From Piper betle (taxonomy: Eukaryota > Streptophyta > Magnoliopsida > Piperales > Piperaceae): a stretch of 64,000 nt of DNA. The notes beneath the pieces are model-generated. The model searched no databases and was not told the DNA's origin. It saw only the letters and a program-made list of their open reading frames with translations. Made by a program: the position numbers and the translations under genes. Position 1 is the first letter of the stretch; each line of letters opens with the position of its first letter. Shown here in pieces: positions 12,131-24,457 of this stretch. The stretch is taken from positions 1 to 64,000 of the forward strand of contig JAURVB010012681.1 in NCBI GenBank assembly GCA_033002965.1, given 5' to 3'.

Positions 12131-12327
12131 ATTAAATAAATGTCAACAAAAGTGATATGAATAGAATGACAAAAATAAAGGAAACATAAAGATTCAAATG
12201 GGTTGAGAAAGACAGCCCCACGCTACCATTGTCACAACCACTGTATAATTGGATGATCATGTCAAATGGGGAAGGAAGAGGAGGATGATCATAATATAAG
12301 TAACTTAAGAGTTCAAATCCAATCACA

Positions 12328-12407
12328 ATCTTTGTTCGTTTTGTTGTGGGTTTCGTAATCCATTTTTGTTAAATATTACAAAAACCCAGAATAAAATGAA
12401 AGAAGAT
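12328..12407 (-). promoter_or_regulatory. Stem-loop leader cassette, copy 2
   Basis: The two arms (about 12,328-12,358 and 12,374-12,406) pair to a long imperfect hairpin. The left arm includes TTTGTTCGTTTTGTTGTGGG. On the minus strand a TATA-like CCTATAAATTA lies about 70 bp further upstream (near 12,480), so the hairpin would fall in a transcript leader. Related cassettes occur at 7150-7400, 13,030-13,240, 22,790-23,010, 24,382-24,457, 25,150-25,330, 34,171-34,250 and 36,089-36,170. Confidence 0.5.
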
Positions 12408-13240
12408 AATAGTTTTGGAGTTGTGCACTAGGAGGAAGATGATAATTTTAAACAGGGCTGGACAACTTGCTTTAATTTATAGGCAGATAAAAGAAGTCCA
12501 GGGTATCATCTGATATGGGCTGTAAATAGGCCCGCTTAAAAAAAGTGTGAGGAAAGGGAAATAATTATTTTTTTGTAAAAAAATATAAAAAACAGTCATT
12601 TCTTATTACAATGAATGGGAATATTCATTCATAATTATTTTGTCAAAAAGATGATTATAATTTTTCCTTGTTTTAATCAAACACTCGTTGGGAAAAAATA
12701 TTCAAACGGTTATAGCTCTAAGCTCCTAAGCTCATCTCAATAAGCAAGGAATTACAATTACAAGCAACAAAACTGACATTTTAACGGGCAACTGTTGACA
12801 AAATATGTGTGAAGAGAAGAGAAATTTGGCTAAGATGTGTTTCATGGTACCATTGCTTGAAAAAAAGGAGCAAGAAGAACATTAAACAAACCATGATACC
12901 ATTATGGCCATTTCTCACTACGGCCTAAAATAATGATCATCCAGATCTATCCTAAGCGGATGAACAAAAATCAAGCTAGTCAGAAATGTTAATCCTATGA
13001 TAATTCATATTCAATTTTTTCTGAGTTTAGTAGTATTTTCTTAATGAGATACAACAAAAACTTGCACAAAATGAACAACAATACAAATTAGGAGCTGCAA
13101 ACTCATATAAAAAGATGATATTTTCAGACAAGATAAATCTATTGTATGAATTTATAGGCATATACATAATTGGCAAGAGTTTCTTTCGATACGTGCTAAA
13201 TAAGTAATGGCAAATGCAACAGGCTTATTTGCATATAGTT

Positions 13241-13698
13241 TCTTGGTAAAAAGGAAAACCCTATTGAATTGAATGTAATAATTCTATAGTACATTTATAT
13301 ATTGGTTAATTTTAAGTACTTAATTGTGTTTGGTTTTTAGGATTTTCAATATCAATTTTATCATGTTTTCATTAGTTTTTTCTGACAAATACGTTAATTA
13401 ATTTTTTCTCTTTGCGTTTGATTAATTTAGATCTTATATTTGAGAAAAATGGTTGTTTAACCACGTTAAATAAATGAAAGCCACTGTAGTGGAAAAATGC
13501 CACCCATTAAAATTTCAACAAGATATGATTGAAAAAGGAGAAAATTCCATAAATTTTGAGATAAATTAACAAGTTAAGGCCAACTTTATTTCTAAGTTGG
13601 TGGTTTGATTTAATGTCATAATTTAAGAGTCTGACATTTGTACTTTTCAAGGTCATTATTTAAGAGTCCCACTACAAAATTTATGGTCAATAGGAACA
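13241..13698. other. AT-rich intergenic DNA
   Basis: I see no gene or clear repeat in this stretch between duplication copy A and the solo LTR. Confidence 0.5.
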
Positions 13699-13703
13699 CT
13701 AAC

Positions 13704-16560
13704 TGTAAAACCCGTGATTCGAGTCAGGGTTTTACGTTACCGAACCAGTCGGTTCGATCGTTGGTTCGAGTCGAGTCAGTTTCATGAATCGCGTGCTGAG
13801 TCGAGACCAGCCGTGAGTTATGAGCGATGAGAGTCAGGTGTACCTGAATATATGATGATAACGTCGAGAAGATGGTGAGATATGAGTTATCTGAATATAT
13901 GAAAGTATGCAGTATTTTTTTTTCTTTTTATATGTTTGATCGTAGAAATAGTTTTAGGGCCGAATGACGAATTAGGACGCGTTGGATTATATTCGGGTGG
14001 GTTATTAGTTATAGAGCATGTCATTTGGATGTTGTTGTGTTTGTTTTATTTTATGTGATTTTTCCATATTTTTCTAGATTTTTTTTAGAATTTATTACGA
14101 ACTAGTTATTATTTTGACTCGAGTAGGAATCGAGTCAATACTTATTTACGAAAATGCCATCGCACGCACTTCTTCTTCCTCCCGACCTTTTCTCCCCCAC
14201 ATCCAAAACCCTAGCCGCCGCCGTTGCCGCCCCTGTTCGCCGCGCTGCCGACGCCGCCTGGCCGCCGATCAACGCCGCCCCGCCCCGCCGTGTCGTCGCC
14301 GTGCCGCCCCGACCAACCCCGGCCACCGTCGCGCCGCCACGACGCCGGAATCGCCCCACAAGCCGCGACGCTCCGCCCACTGATTTCGCCGCCGTCCGGG
14401 CCGCGCCGCCGCCGCTGTGACCCCGACGACCACCCCCTCGACGTCGCCGACGTTTCCCCCATCGTCCCGACCACCGTCGAGGCCGGCCGGAGCCTCGATC
14501 GGAGAACGCCGCCACCGCCACCCACTTTCGACGCCGCCGCCGACGGCCATCGCCGCCTCGGCTACTTTGTTTGACACCACCATCGGACCAAGCTCGTCGA
14601 GCTGGTGCCGATAGACCCCCTGATTGCCCCGTCCCAAATCATCGCCGGAAAACCGTCGGAATCCGCCGGAAAACCGCCGACACTCGCCGGAAAACCGCCG
14701 GAACCGCCGGAAATTGGATTTGTGGGAAATTCGCCGGATCATCCGCCGAACGCACCCGGTCCAATCTGATCGGACTTCGGACGCCGCTAGGTGCCGAATT
14801 CGAGTTTCGAGCCGCGAAACGGAAACCCTAGCCGTCGCCGATTTTCGACGACGCGAGGTATAATTTATTTTAACTTAATTAATTCAAAGTATTGATTATT
14901 AGAATTTGCATGCTAGGATTGATGAATTGTGCATTGTAATTACTTATATAAATGTGGATTTGATTTAGAATAAAATATGAAATTTGTGGAATTGTGTGGT
15001 GTTAAAAAATAGAAGTTATGAAACTAATTAGGGTTATTAAGTAATAATCATGATCTAATCAAACTAGCTTAAGTAGACTCGCTAGAATTGATATAGGTTG
15101 ATGTGTGTTGATTGACGTGTGATTGTGTTGATTGTGTGTGTATGCTATAGGATATGTGATTCATCATGCGGGCGTTAGTTTTTAGCTTGATTGTGTAGGT
15201 ACGGTGTAGGAGCTCGCCGCCTAGGCGCGTGGACCCGTTTGGAGCTTCTACCAGGTCCGTTTAGGACTCGTTCTCTGATTTACGCTACTCTCTTGTGTAT
15301 TTGATTTATTATGTGCAGGACGAGTTAAGTGGCGTTTTATCGAATCCCACTTAACTCGGGCCATTTAGCCAACGATTTTCCGGATTAATAACCCTCGAGG
15401 ATGAGATCCCTCGAGTTTGTTTTCGAACTTCAGATCCAGCTCACGTTGCCTTCGGGCCTATTGTATAAATCCCAACCCAGACCTATATATATGTATAGTT
15501 TTCGTGTTTTTGTGAGAGACTGAATGAGGGAAATCCGACTACCGTGCTACGCGAGCGGGCACGTGTGTGTCGACAGTGGGCTCTGGAATGGTGTGCGGGC
15601 CGTTTCATTCCCGAGGGATCCTGACAACTCCACCTTTGAGTTCCTCAAACCCGGAGAAGTGTGGAGGTTCACGGGTACTGCATTGCAGCGCATGTCTAGA
15701 CTTGTGGTTTCAAAGGGTACTGAAGGCGACTGCCTGAGAGTACTCGGCCTTCGTGCTCAAGGCCAGGAGTAATATGGAAGGTGCAGAGGGCGGAAAGGAA
15801 CGAGATTTGACGCGAGAAGCAATAGAGAAATGGCCGAGGCATGAGAATGTGAAAGATAGGGGGACGCTGTCGACCCGAGGGCGACGGCTCCCGTAGGTGC
15901 CCTGATGAGAGTTCTTGAGGAAGTATATGGTTTTCATTCAACAGGAGAGTTTGCTCTCCTGTGCCAGATTGATATTAGTTATTTTCCGGGCCGGTAACAC
16001 TCGTTACTGACGGTTTTTCTATATATATGTAGGTGAGGAATGCGAGCGATGAAAGCTGTCGGGACTGCGGAGGAGCAGCACGGAACCGCGCACACATGTA
16101 CCTGCCGCGTGTAACGTATAATGACGGTGTGTTATTGCTACGTGAAGGATGATTTTGATGTGTTTGTTTAGATAAATTGCTTGATATGAAATGAATGGAT
16201 AAATGTGAATGAGTAGTGAGTTTGGAGTTCAGACTCGGCTCAGGTAAAAATGAATGAGATAATGGTTGAATGTCATGGTAGATTAGTATGTGTTACCATA
16301 TTTTTTATAAAATAGTATATATTTTCTTTTGGTTTTTCATTTATTATTTTGTCTTGTCTTTGCTTGTACATCATAGCATGCATGTAGGACTACGTTAGAA
16401 CCCACACATCCCATCCATGCATTTCATGTTTGCATCTCCATCTTGAGACACCGAGGGCAGATCCGGGTCGGCTTAACCGAACCCAGTAGATTAGCGAACA
16501 GTTCGGTCGCCGGTGACATTTCCGGGTCGGTTCACGGGTGAGCCGAAACGGGGTGTTACA
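13704..16560 (+). mobile_element. Solo LTR of the Tekay-like Gypsy family (2857 bp) with perfect 5 bp TSD
   Basis: It starts TGTAAAACCCGTGA and ends GGGGTGTTACA, flanked on both sides by CTAAC (13,699-13,703 and 16,561-16,565). No primer-binding site, polypurine tract or coding DNA is attached, so it is a solo LTR left by recombination between two LTRs. The same LTR family recurs at 47,525-48,034 plus 60,976-62,391, at 53,036-53,906 and at 58,102-60,565. The GC-rich middle (about 14,150-14,850) gives several overlapping Pro/Arg-rich open frames that are not genes. Confidence 0.92.
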
Positions 16561-16565
16561 CTAAC

Positions 16566-17017
16566 CCTCAGCAACTCTTAGCTCAACGTCTTCCCATAAA
16601 ATGAATAAACGTGAAATGAAAAGATACCTAGTATTAATTCGTGTAACTCTTTATATAATCAATATAAAATTAAGAGGAGACTTTTAAACTTTTAAAGGTA
16701 TAAATAAGAATGCCTTGAAGACTGTGAAGGACCACTTAAAGGTCATCCTTTCATTAATTTAGAAGATCTCATTTAAGAACTTTTTTCTTATTTAGAAATT
16801 TGTTGTTTCAAAGTTGATCAATAAAAAAGAAATTGAGTATTTATGGAAGATGAAGGGATGATATGAATCTTAGACCAATGATTTGATATTTTCTTCGTGA
16901 GAGCTGGGCTTTATTATTTTAAATATTTCTTTTTCATATGACTAGTTGTTAAAGCTTAATGATCATTCAAAGAAATTTTATATAAATAATTAATTGAATT
17001 ATAAAGTGATTATATTT
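16566..17017. other. AT-rich intergenic DNA
   Basis: No gene seen. It was contiguous with 13,241-13,703 before the solo LTR's parent inserted. Confidence 0.5.
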
Positions 17018-17350
17018 TGAGATAGAAGAAATACTAGTGGCAGGCCCACCCTATCTTAATGGGGTTTTTTTTCCTAATTAAGACCATGTAAATTTGACCC
17101 ATTTTGGAACGTCAAGGCTTTTCCTTTAAACACCCCATTTCGTTATCTAACTTATGTTTTTTTACGTAGCATTCAAATTAAATAAATTTATAAAATTTGA
17201 TAAATGTGAGTGTGGGTGTGTGTGATAGGCTACAAAGATTATCTTTAAAAAATTAGGCATGTACAGTGTATATTAGTGTCTAATTTAATACATAAATTTT
17301 TATTAAATAATTAAAAAATAAATTATAATAATTTTTTATTTTATGTTTTA
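17018..17350. repeat. Left part of segmental duplication, copy B
   Basis: Matches 6061-6300 in the same orientation (GAAGAAATAC, AGGCCCA, TTAATGGGG, AATTAAGACC, CCCATTTTGGAAC, then an AATAAATTATAATAAT run). The rest of copy B resumes at 22,771 after unrelated and transposon DNA. Confidence 0.6.
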
Positions 17351-17472
17351 TTATATTTTCATTGAACAAATTTTCTACAAATCTACCACAGCACGCGTTT
17401 CACGAGAAAAATAAATATTAAACTACTCTTTTTGTTTGTTTTGATCCATTAGCGCTCACTTTCCTTCCTAGG

Positions 17473-17893
17473 CTCCCTCGTTCACTCCCGTGAATATATT
17501 TCATCCTCGATCTTCTCTCGTCGTAGCGTCATTGTCATTACCTTCATCCTCGACACTGCCACTATTGTTGCCACCACTATTGTTGCCATCAACTGTAACA
17601 CCAATGACCCAGCCCCTTGGTCCAAGAACAAACTCCCCACCTGTTCCTTCATTGACGACGACAACTCCAACCACAACTTTAAGAATAGCCTTAAGCTAGA
17701 CGCCTCCATCTTGCCCATCCTCTACCAGTTTTCCGCCGTCCAGCCCGACCATTCCTTGCTAGCAGTCGTTGACTGTACAACCCGAACTTCCGATCCGATA
17801 TTTCAATTTTGGTTCACTAAGTGGACTGACCCGACAAATATGATAATCGGTCTGGTTCAATCACTCATGGATTATATGGATCATGTTATATAA
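17473..17893 (+). other. Open frame without a start codon, possible exon remnant
   Basis: An uninterrupted frame of about 140 codons with non-repetitive, protein-like composition. It contains a short hydrophobic stretch followed by INCNTNDPAPWSKNKL, CSFIDDDNSN, KNSLKLDASILPILYQF and VQPDHSLLAVVDC, then less convincing sequence to TAA. There is no in-frame ATG near the start. I do not recognise the family. It could be an exon fragment of a membrane-associated plant protein, or chance. The codon composition (many C-ending codons) differs from the AT-rich surroundings, which is why it is listed. Confidence 0.3.
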
Positions 17894-17939
17894 TGGTGTG
17901 GATAGCTAAGGTATTAGTTGTAATTGATGTTAGCTACAG

Positions 17940-20900
17940 TTGACCACTAAGAGCCAGACTTATATTTTATAACTTATTTTTGGGGAACCGAATTCTATGT
18001 TATAGCTGAGGTTCACTTGTTATAATTTAGTAGTAGTTATAGCTTTTGGGGGTTATGTATTAATAGATTTAACGTCTTGGGCCCAAGTCACACGAGAGTC
18101 TTATTTTAGTCTTGTATTTTTGTTGGGTGGCATTTAGAGGGTACACAGTTGTTCTATTTCATATTTATTTTACCTAAAGCTTGTATCTACACTTGTTTAT
18201 GTTACTTTGGCAGCCACTGACGACTTTTAGAAAGGCCACGTAACCCAACTTGATACGTATTTGACCCTATACCCTCCCGGACTGTAAAATTACCAAAATT
18301 CCCCTCAAAATTTTGTGATAAATTTTAAAACAGTCCTCGTTAAATCCAAAATACCAAAAATACCCTAAAATTATTTAAATACCCATCCAACCCATATGCA
18401 CCCACCTAAATGCCTGAAATAGGCCTACATATTACCCAAAATGCCCTAACTAGCCCTACCAAATTCATTATTTCCTAAAGTACCCCCCATCTTCCTCCTT
18501 ACCCCTGGTCGCCGGCGGAGCAGCCCTCACCTCCTCCCCTCACTCCGCTGCCGGCGACCTCCACCTCGCTGCCAGCCACTCCCTTCCTCTCCTCTCTCTC
18601 ACTCCCTCACTCTCCTTTAGCTTCCCTCTCCCTCACCACCACTTTCTCCCCTCTCTTCTACTTTCCCACCCCTCGGCCACCTCCCCCTCTCCCTCCTTTT
18701 CTGTACCTGGCGGCCGGCAGCCACCGGCAACCACTTGCTGCCGATCACGCAACCTCTCCTCTCCTTCCATTCCATCCTCCTCCATCTTCTTTGGGTTAAA
18801 AAGCTATCTCCATTCCCTCCTCTTCTTTCATTTCACATGTCATTAATGGTAGTCTTGTAATTAATTCATGTGAGGATGTGTTAGATCATGTTGATAATTT
18901 GTTGATAGAGCTATGTATGATATGTGGATGATTAGATTATAGGTGATGATGCTTAAAGTCATGATTTTTATGCCCATTTATAAACTGTTTTGTTGAATTT
19001 ATGAAATCTATTACTGTTGATGATTAATTGTGCTGTAAAGTTATTAACTTTATGCTGTTTATGATCTGGATATGATGATTATTATGTTAGAAACTTTGTT
19101 TGGGAGGGAATGATGGAGATTAGGAGGTTAAAAATAAGTTTTTAAGGTAGATATGAGCTGTCTAAATGATTTCAGAACCTATGCCCTTCAGTGATGACCC
19201 TATTTGACCCCCTTAAACCTTGTATTATGCTCTCGAAATTTGTGGAGACATAGGCCTCAACGTGAGGAGTAAAATGCATCAAGTTTCACCAAATTAGGTC
19301 TATAGTGTTCTGTAAAACCATCCATGATCCGAGATTAGCTAATTTATTTGCCATGCTTAGAGGTAGTGTTCCCTTTTGAAACTCTCCAGAATCTTAGCTT
19401 AGGATGTGAGGATGTTGATGAAAAATTTTCACTCAATTTGGAGGCCATTTGAGTAGGTAACCAACGAAGACATCTTTAGTACTCAGTTCTGTATAACCTG
19501 TTTCAGATCCTTAATTCTAGATTAGACGAATTAATTGAAGTGGAAATTGAAGATAATTTGGCCTGAAAGTTTTTATTCTAATTCCTACTTATGTTACCTA
19601 GAACCCTCTTAATTTTTGTGACATTTGGATGGCATTTGAATAGGTAGAAAAATCCACCACCATAGGCTGTGCAGGACCTTTTTAAGTATTTCAGATTATT
19701 CACCCCTAACTCTAAAAATCTGGCTAAGAGGTTAAAACCCAATATGTCATGGAACTTAATGATCATGTTTGTCAAGATATTAGTGACATCCTCTTAAGAT
19801 TTTAGGAGAAAGCTTAACTCAGTTATTAAACTCAAGTGGTGTTTGATAATATCTTAGAGAGCTTAGTATGGTATGTTATGGTCTTGTGCATGTATTCCTT
19901 TTTGTGTTGTTTATATAATTAGAGTATGATTAGGATGTTAACATACATCTCATACCATGCGTGTCATCATAAGTAGATTTTGAGTAGCGTCGTTAGGATG
20001 TTTGGAGTCGGCCATGCTTAGTTAGGATGTGGTCTACTTGGCTCCATCGCAATTTTGCTTTCATGATCATGAGACTAAGTTGGTGACGCTTTATTGGATC
20101 CCACTAGATTTAGGATGTTTAGTTGATTTTTTACAATTTAATAAAACTTTAAGGATAAGATCCCTTGATGTGGTTTCGAAAATAATAAGATCCATTCAAA
20201 GTTGTTCCAACAATAATTATAAATCCCTGACTATGCCCAATATTTGTATGAGATTTTTCGGCTTTTATGAAAGAGAGTGGGAGATTATGGTATGTAGCCT
20301 ACTCCATGTACTCTTCGAACATTGGGTGGTGTAGTGGTAGAAGATATTGCAAAGCATCACGAATTCTGAAATTTGTGACATATTATTCCTTCATCATGCA
20401 AGTACAATGGCGGGCTATATATAGAGGATGTAAAAAGGACTTAAGTTGTATGTTTTGTTTGTATGCTTTTGCATTGCTTAGTATGCTGACTTGTATGTAT
20501 GTATGCGGTGTGAGCTTAGCGTGCCGGCCCATGATCATGTATGGGCAGGAAAGTGTGAAATATGTCTCTCATTATTGGCTTGGTAAGGATTTCTTAAAAG
20601 TATGTTCTGGTTATGATTCCTCGTGGGTATTTGTACTTAATTGTCAATTTGACGTATTTCATTAGTTATTTTGGACTGATAATCTATTGAATACTAATAT
20701 ATGATTTTCTATATAGTATGTAGAGGTGATTGAGTAGACCGATAGATTGAGATGATTCATGGTGGAAGTTGATGTATGATCTTTGAATTTTCTTTGATGT
20801 GTGAAATGTGATTTATATCATGATATGTGATTTTATGCATGTTTTGTGGAGGCCAATGACCCATTTATAGTTTTGTGAGATGGCTGCCTTTGGGCATTGT

Positions 20901-21500
20901 GGATATGGTTGTCTAATTGTTATGCATGAAAATATTTATATGATTCATTCCTAACCTGCATTTGATATGTTTTACAGACAATATATTTTATGCATGCAAA
21001 TCTAACCGGTTTACAGGTATTCTCCAAGCCTTGGAGTCTAGGATCTAATGGAATGAAAGTCTAGGTACACATGCACTATGTTACATATACAGTTATTTCG
21101 AAACTTTTGAAAATCATGGGTTGGAGAAGCTTCTTTGTTGTTTTATTTATAGGAGAAGGGCCGATGGAAAGATCGAGTGAGAAGTGGTGAGTAGATGACC
21201 GTAGCCCCTTCACTTGATAAATCTTGTGAAATTTGAAATTGGTTGTGTGAATGTGAATTTGTGTATGTTCTGGCTATATCATGATTGGCTTGCCAACGTT
21301 TGTACATAATCAAAGTGAAGTCGGTGGCTGAGATGATCATAACCTCTCATACCTGATTACCGTGTGGCAATGGTGCATGAGGTGCTGTGACCATGTACCA
21401 TGTTACCTTGTTCTTGTTATTTTTTATTAGTTATTGATTTATAGCAGGTTGTTGATGTAGGGATATTTCTCTTAACCTTCTTAGTTAGAAGGGAGGTTCA
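17940..21500 (+). mobile_element. Decayed Gypsy LTR-like DNA
   Basis: Long non-coding DNA with the texture of a large Gypsy LTR. It includes a CT-rich leader-like block (18,480-18,800). A stretch at about 20,070-20,190 matches the solo LTR at 15,320-15,430 (GGTGACGCTTTATTGGATCC, then AAGGATAAGATCCCTTGA and TTTCGAAA). Boundaries are not clear and no TSD was found. The open frames at 20,029-20,665 fall inside it and look like chance. Confidence 0.5.
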
Positions 21501-21539
21501 ATCTGGTAGTTTGGGATGGGAGGCTTCTTATTTAGGGCG

Positions 21540-22730
21540 GGTAAAACTTGTTTAATTAAATCAGTTAGTAATGTTTTAGCTAATTATGCGATGAGTAGTT
21601 TTCATATTCCCAAGAAAGTGTTAGCTAACATTGATTACAATGAATTTTAATATAAACTCTAGAATTAATATACCTGAAGCTTGGAGAGGTATTGAGGTTG
21701 ATCTTAACAATTTAAGACAAAAAGGGACGTAGATTGTTGGTGATGGTCGGTTTGTGTGGGCATTGAAGGCTCAATTCTCTAACTGGGCTTTTAGGCCTGT
21801 TTGTGATCTTTGCTGTTCCTGTCTGGTAACTGGAATAATAATGTAATCAATGAGATCTTTTTCTCTAATCATGTGGATGCTATCCTTAGTGTCCCTTCTC
21901 CTGTGGGACAATTGAATGATCTTTGTATTTGGTTGGGTGCTTCGAATGGAAATATTTTTGTTAAACAAGCTCATACCAGGTCGAATGGAAATATTTTTGT
22001 AGAAATTTTGAGTGGGAGGTTTGGTGGCGTAATGATCTTACGCCGAGGCATAAATTACTAGGTTGGAGAATTGCATGGAATATGCTCCCTGTTGATGATG
22101 TAGTGCTAGCAAGATCAATATCTGTGGAGTCTATTTGCTCTATTTGTTTGTGAAAACAAGAATCAACTGTCCATTTATTTACAGATTGTATAGTAGCAAA
22201 AGCTCCGTGGTTTGCCATCTTTGGTATTAACTCTACAGTTAGGTTAAATGTTAATCATCCTTGTGACATTGAGACTATATTACTTAAATGGTTTAATTAT
22301 ATTAAGAATGTGAATCCCAATTACCTTACGACTGCTATGCTTATTTTGGATAATATATAGTTGTATGGAAATGCCATCAAATTTGCAGGTAGGAGAGACT
22401 CGATTGGGGAGGTTATCTATAGAATCCATTACCAAGTGGATATTTTCTCCATAAATTTGATGAATGTAGCTGATCGAAGTCAGTTTTCTTTTATTACAAA
22501 TCCTGTGGCCTTGTGTTAACCCTGGGAGTTCCTTTCTAATTCATGTGATGGAAGTTAACTGGATGAGAAAGAACGGCAGGATGGACATGTATGTATTAAC
22601 TCTAACAGTACTATGGTTTTTTCAGAATTTGGTGCAATACACTGCTCAGTCCAAGAGTCCAAACTACTTGCCATTTGCAAGGCTCTTCTGTTTGTGAAAA
22701 AGAAAATAATGGAAAGGAGGTAACATGTGT
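21540..22730 (+). pseudogene. LINE (non-LTR retrotransposon) fragment: end of RT, zf-RVT and RNase H
   Basis: The translation, broken by stops and frameshifts, follows the C-terminal order of plant L1-type ORF2. First come SVSNVLANYAMSSFHIPKK and GDGRFVWALKAQF, then a zinc-binding RVT segment (WRNDLTPRHKLLGWRIAW, LPVDD, CSICL..QESTVHLFTDC). An RNase H-like tail follows (STMVFSEFGAIHCSVQESKLLAICKALLF). A short duplication (TCGAATGGAAATATTTTTGT at 21,946 and 21,980) interrupts the zinc segment. The element is 5'-truncated and decayed. Confidence 0.8.
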
Positions 22731-23949
22731 ATAGATTGTATATACTTAACCACAAAATTGGGGCTGCCATTCAAGAAAATTCAATAACAATTTTTGTTTG
22801 TTACGTCATGGTTTTGAAGTGCTTATGTTAAATAAGATTAAAACCTGAAACAAGACGAATGGAAATAATAGACTGGACATTTGAGTGTTAATATGAGAGA
22901 TGATATTTTCAACATGACCGAACATTTTGCCAGATAATATGAGAGAGGTTTAGGGTTCTTCTTACATGGGCTGCAAAGTAAAAGCCAATGAAGAGAGACC
23001 ATTTAGGTTTAGTTGGAAAGACTTCATTATAATTTCGAATAGATCTTACTCTTCTGTCCCCAAATTGAGTCTTCACCAAATCTCGAGTAAATTTTTTTTT
23101 TTAAATTCAAAGTCCTTAAACTTGCAAGCGGTAGCCACTTCAGCTTGAAAAAGAGAAAAAGGCAATCACTTTTGGCTAACTTAGTGGTTATGGTAGATTT
23201 GATCAATGTTCAACTCGATTTAGTTTGACCTTGTACGAGCACGTCTTTATTTGATTCGACTCGAAGTTTGATATTAATACATTAAATAATATATTTTACA
23301 TATTTTTTATGTAGTTAATACATAAAATATGAAAATAATAAGTAAAAATTATATCCTAAAGATGATCTTACTCAATAATCTAATAATTTTATGAATGAAC
23401 AAACTATTTGGCGTACAACTCATATAAAATTGAATTATTTTAAAACTAATTTTATTTTAAATTATATGAAAGAAAGATATAGATAAATAAAGTTCAAACT
23501 TTTTGTGTTGGTCTCAAGCTTGACTCGGTTTAACATAGCTACCTCACCTAATTAACACGCTTAAGTCCTTTGTAATGGTCAGACTTTCCAACGGGCTTGA
23601 ACAGAGTTAACCCCAACTTCCAACTACAGACTACTCGAGTCCACCTTTCCTTGTTGTAAACACAATAGGCTGCCACCTACCCACAAAAAACGGCCACCTA
23701 CACAGTACATGGAAAGGTGGCAGCCGCTGGAAGCAGGAAATGCAAACCAACCTTGAGATGATCATAATTTCCTCCTGTATATATTTTCTGAGGCGATGAA
23801 AGTAGATTGAATAAAAAAATGTACGTAATAAAAGTATATCTCACACTATTTTTGACAAATGACACAAAATTATGTTTTTTACAAAAAGAAAACTCAAAAT
23901 AAAAAGAACAAAAATGTTACCCGCTGCCAATCTGTTGGAAGGATGTTTT

Positions 23950-24190
23950 TACAGGGTTTTCTTTCAAAGATCTGGACATCAGCTGTATTGAGAACATTGT
24001 TGGAAGTTGGAAGAGAGATCTGACAATATCTTGTCCAAGGACCTTGACACATCCACGCCTTCTAAGATATTACAGCCGCCATCATCCATGACTTTGTGCC
24101 TTCCAAGCTCTTTGGGAGCAAACACTGAAACAAGCCTTCCAAACATAACACAACAGTAGCACATTGAAACAAGGAGCAGCAGCAAATTAA
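23950..24190 (-). other. Conserved exon-like block, copy B (minus strand)
   Basis: Reads GRLVSVFAPKELGRHKV and EGVDVSRSLDKILSDL on the minus strand, closely matching 11,905-12,130. A 6 bp insert and later frame-breaking differences from copy A argue that at least one copy is not translated. The upstream ATG (VVTMVAWGCLSQP, about 24,285) and cassette 24,382-24,620 would supply a 5' end if this is a transcribed gene. No known family. Confidence 0.35.
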
Positions 24191-24381
24191 ATAAATGTCA
24201 ACAAAAGTAATATGCAAAAATTGATATAAAAATAAAGGGGATGTAAGCATGCAAATGGGTTGAGAAAGACATCCCCATGCTACCATTGTCACAACCACTG
24301 TATAACTAGATGATCAAGTCAACTGGGGAAGGAAGAGGAGAATGATTATAATAAGTAACTTCAGAACCCAAATCCAATCAC

Positions 24382-24457
24382 GATCTTTGTTCGTTATGTT
24401 CTGGTTTTCGTAATCTATTAATATTACGAAAACCCAGAACAAAACGAACGAAGATAA
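24382..24457 (-). promoter_or_regulatory. Stem-loop leader cassette, copy 5 (best preserved)
   Basis: Near-perfect inverted repeat. The left arm GATCTTTGTTCGTTATGTTC and the right arm GAACAAAACGAACGAAGAT pair, as do TGGTTTTCGTAAT and ATTACGAAAACCC, around a very short loop. On the minus strand a TATA-like CTATAAATTAAAG lies about 70 bp upstream (near 24,530). This supports a promoter plus structured leader, but no transcript evidence is available here. Confidence 0.5.

Larger units (their letters stand above)
7145..13240. repeat. Segmental duplication, copy A (interrupted)
   Basis: Aligned blocks with copy B, in the same order and orientation, are 7145-7400 with 22,775-23,010; 7828-7892 with 23,026-23,090; 10,505-11,280 with about 23,105-23,827; and 11,813-13,240 with 23,836-25,330. 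Copy A differs by three extra blocks: about 7400-7827, the organelle-like block 7893-10,505 and a MITE at 11,281-11,812. Identity by eye is moderate, with many small indels, so the duplication is old and the insertions are later. Confidence 0.75.

Noticed and set aside
14114..14863. Eight overlapping open frames on both strands, Pro/Arg/Ala-rich
   Set aside because: They lie in the GC-rich middle of a well-defined solo LTR, overlap in all frames and contain no domain-like sequence.
20029..20665. Two overlapping frames of about 100-130 codons
   Set aside because: They fall in decayed Gypsy LTR-like DNA and have no protein-like conservation.
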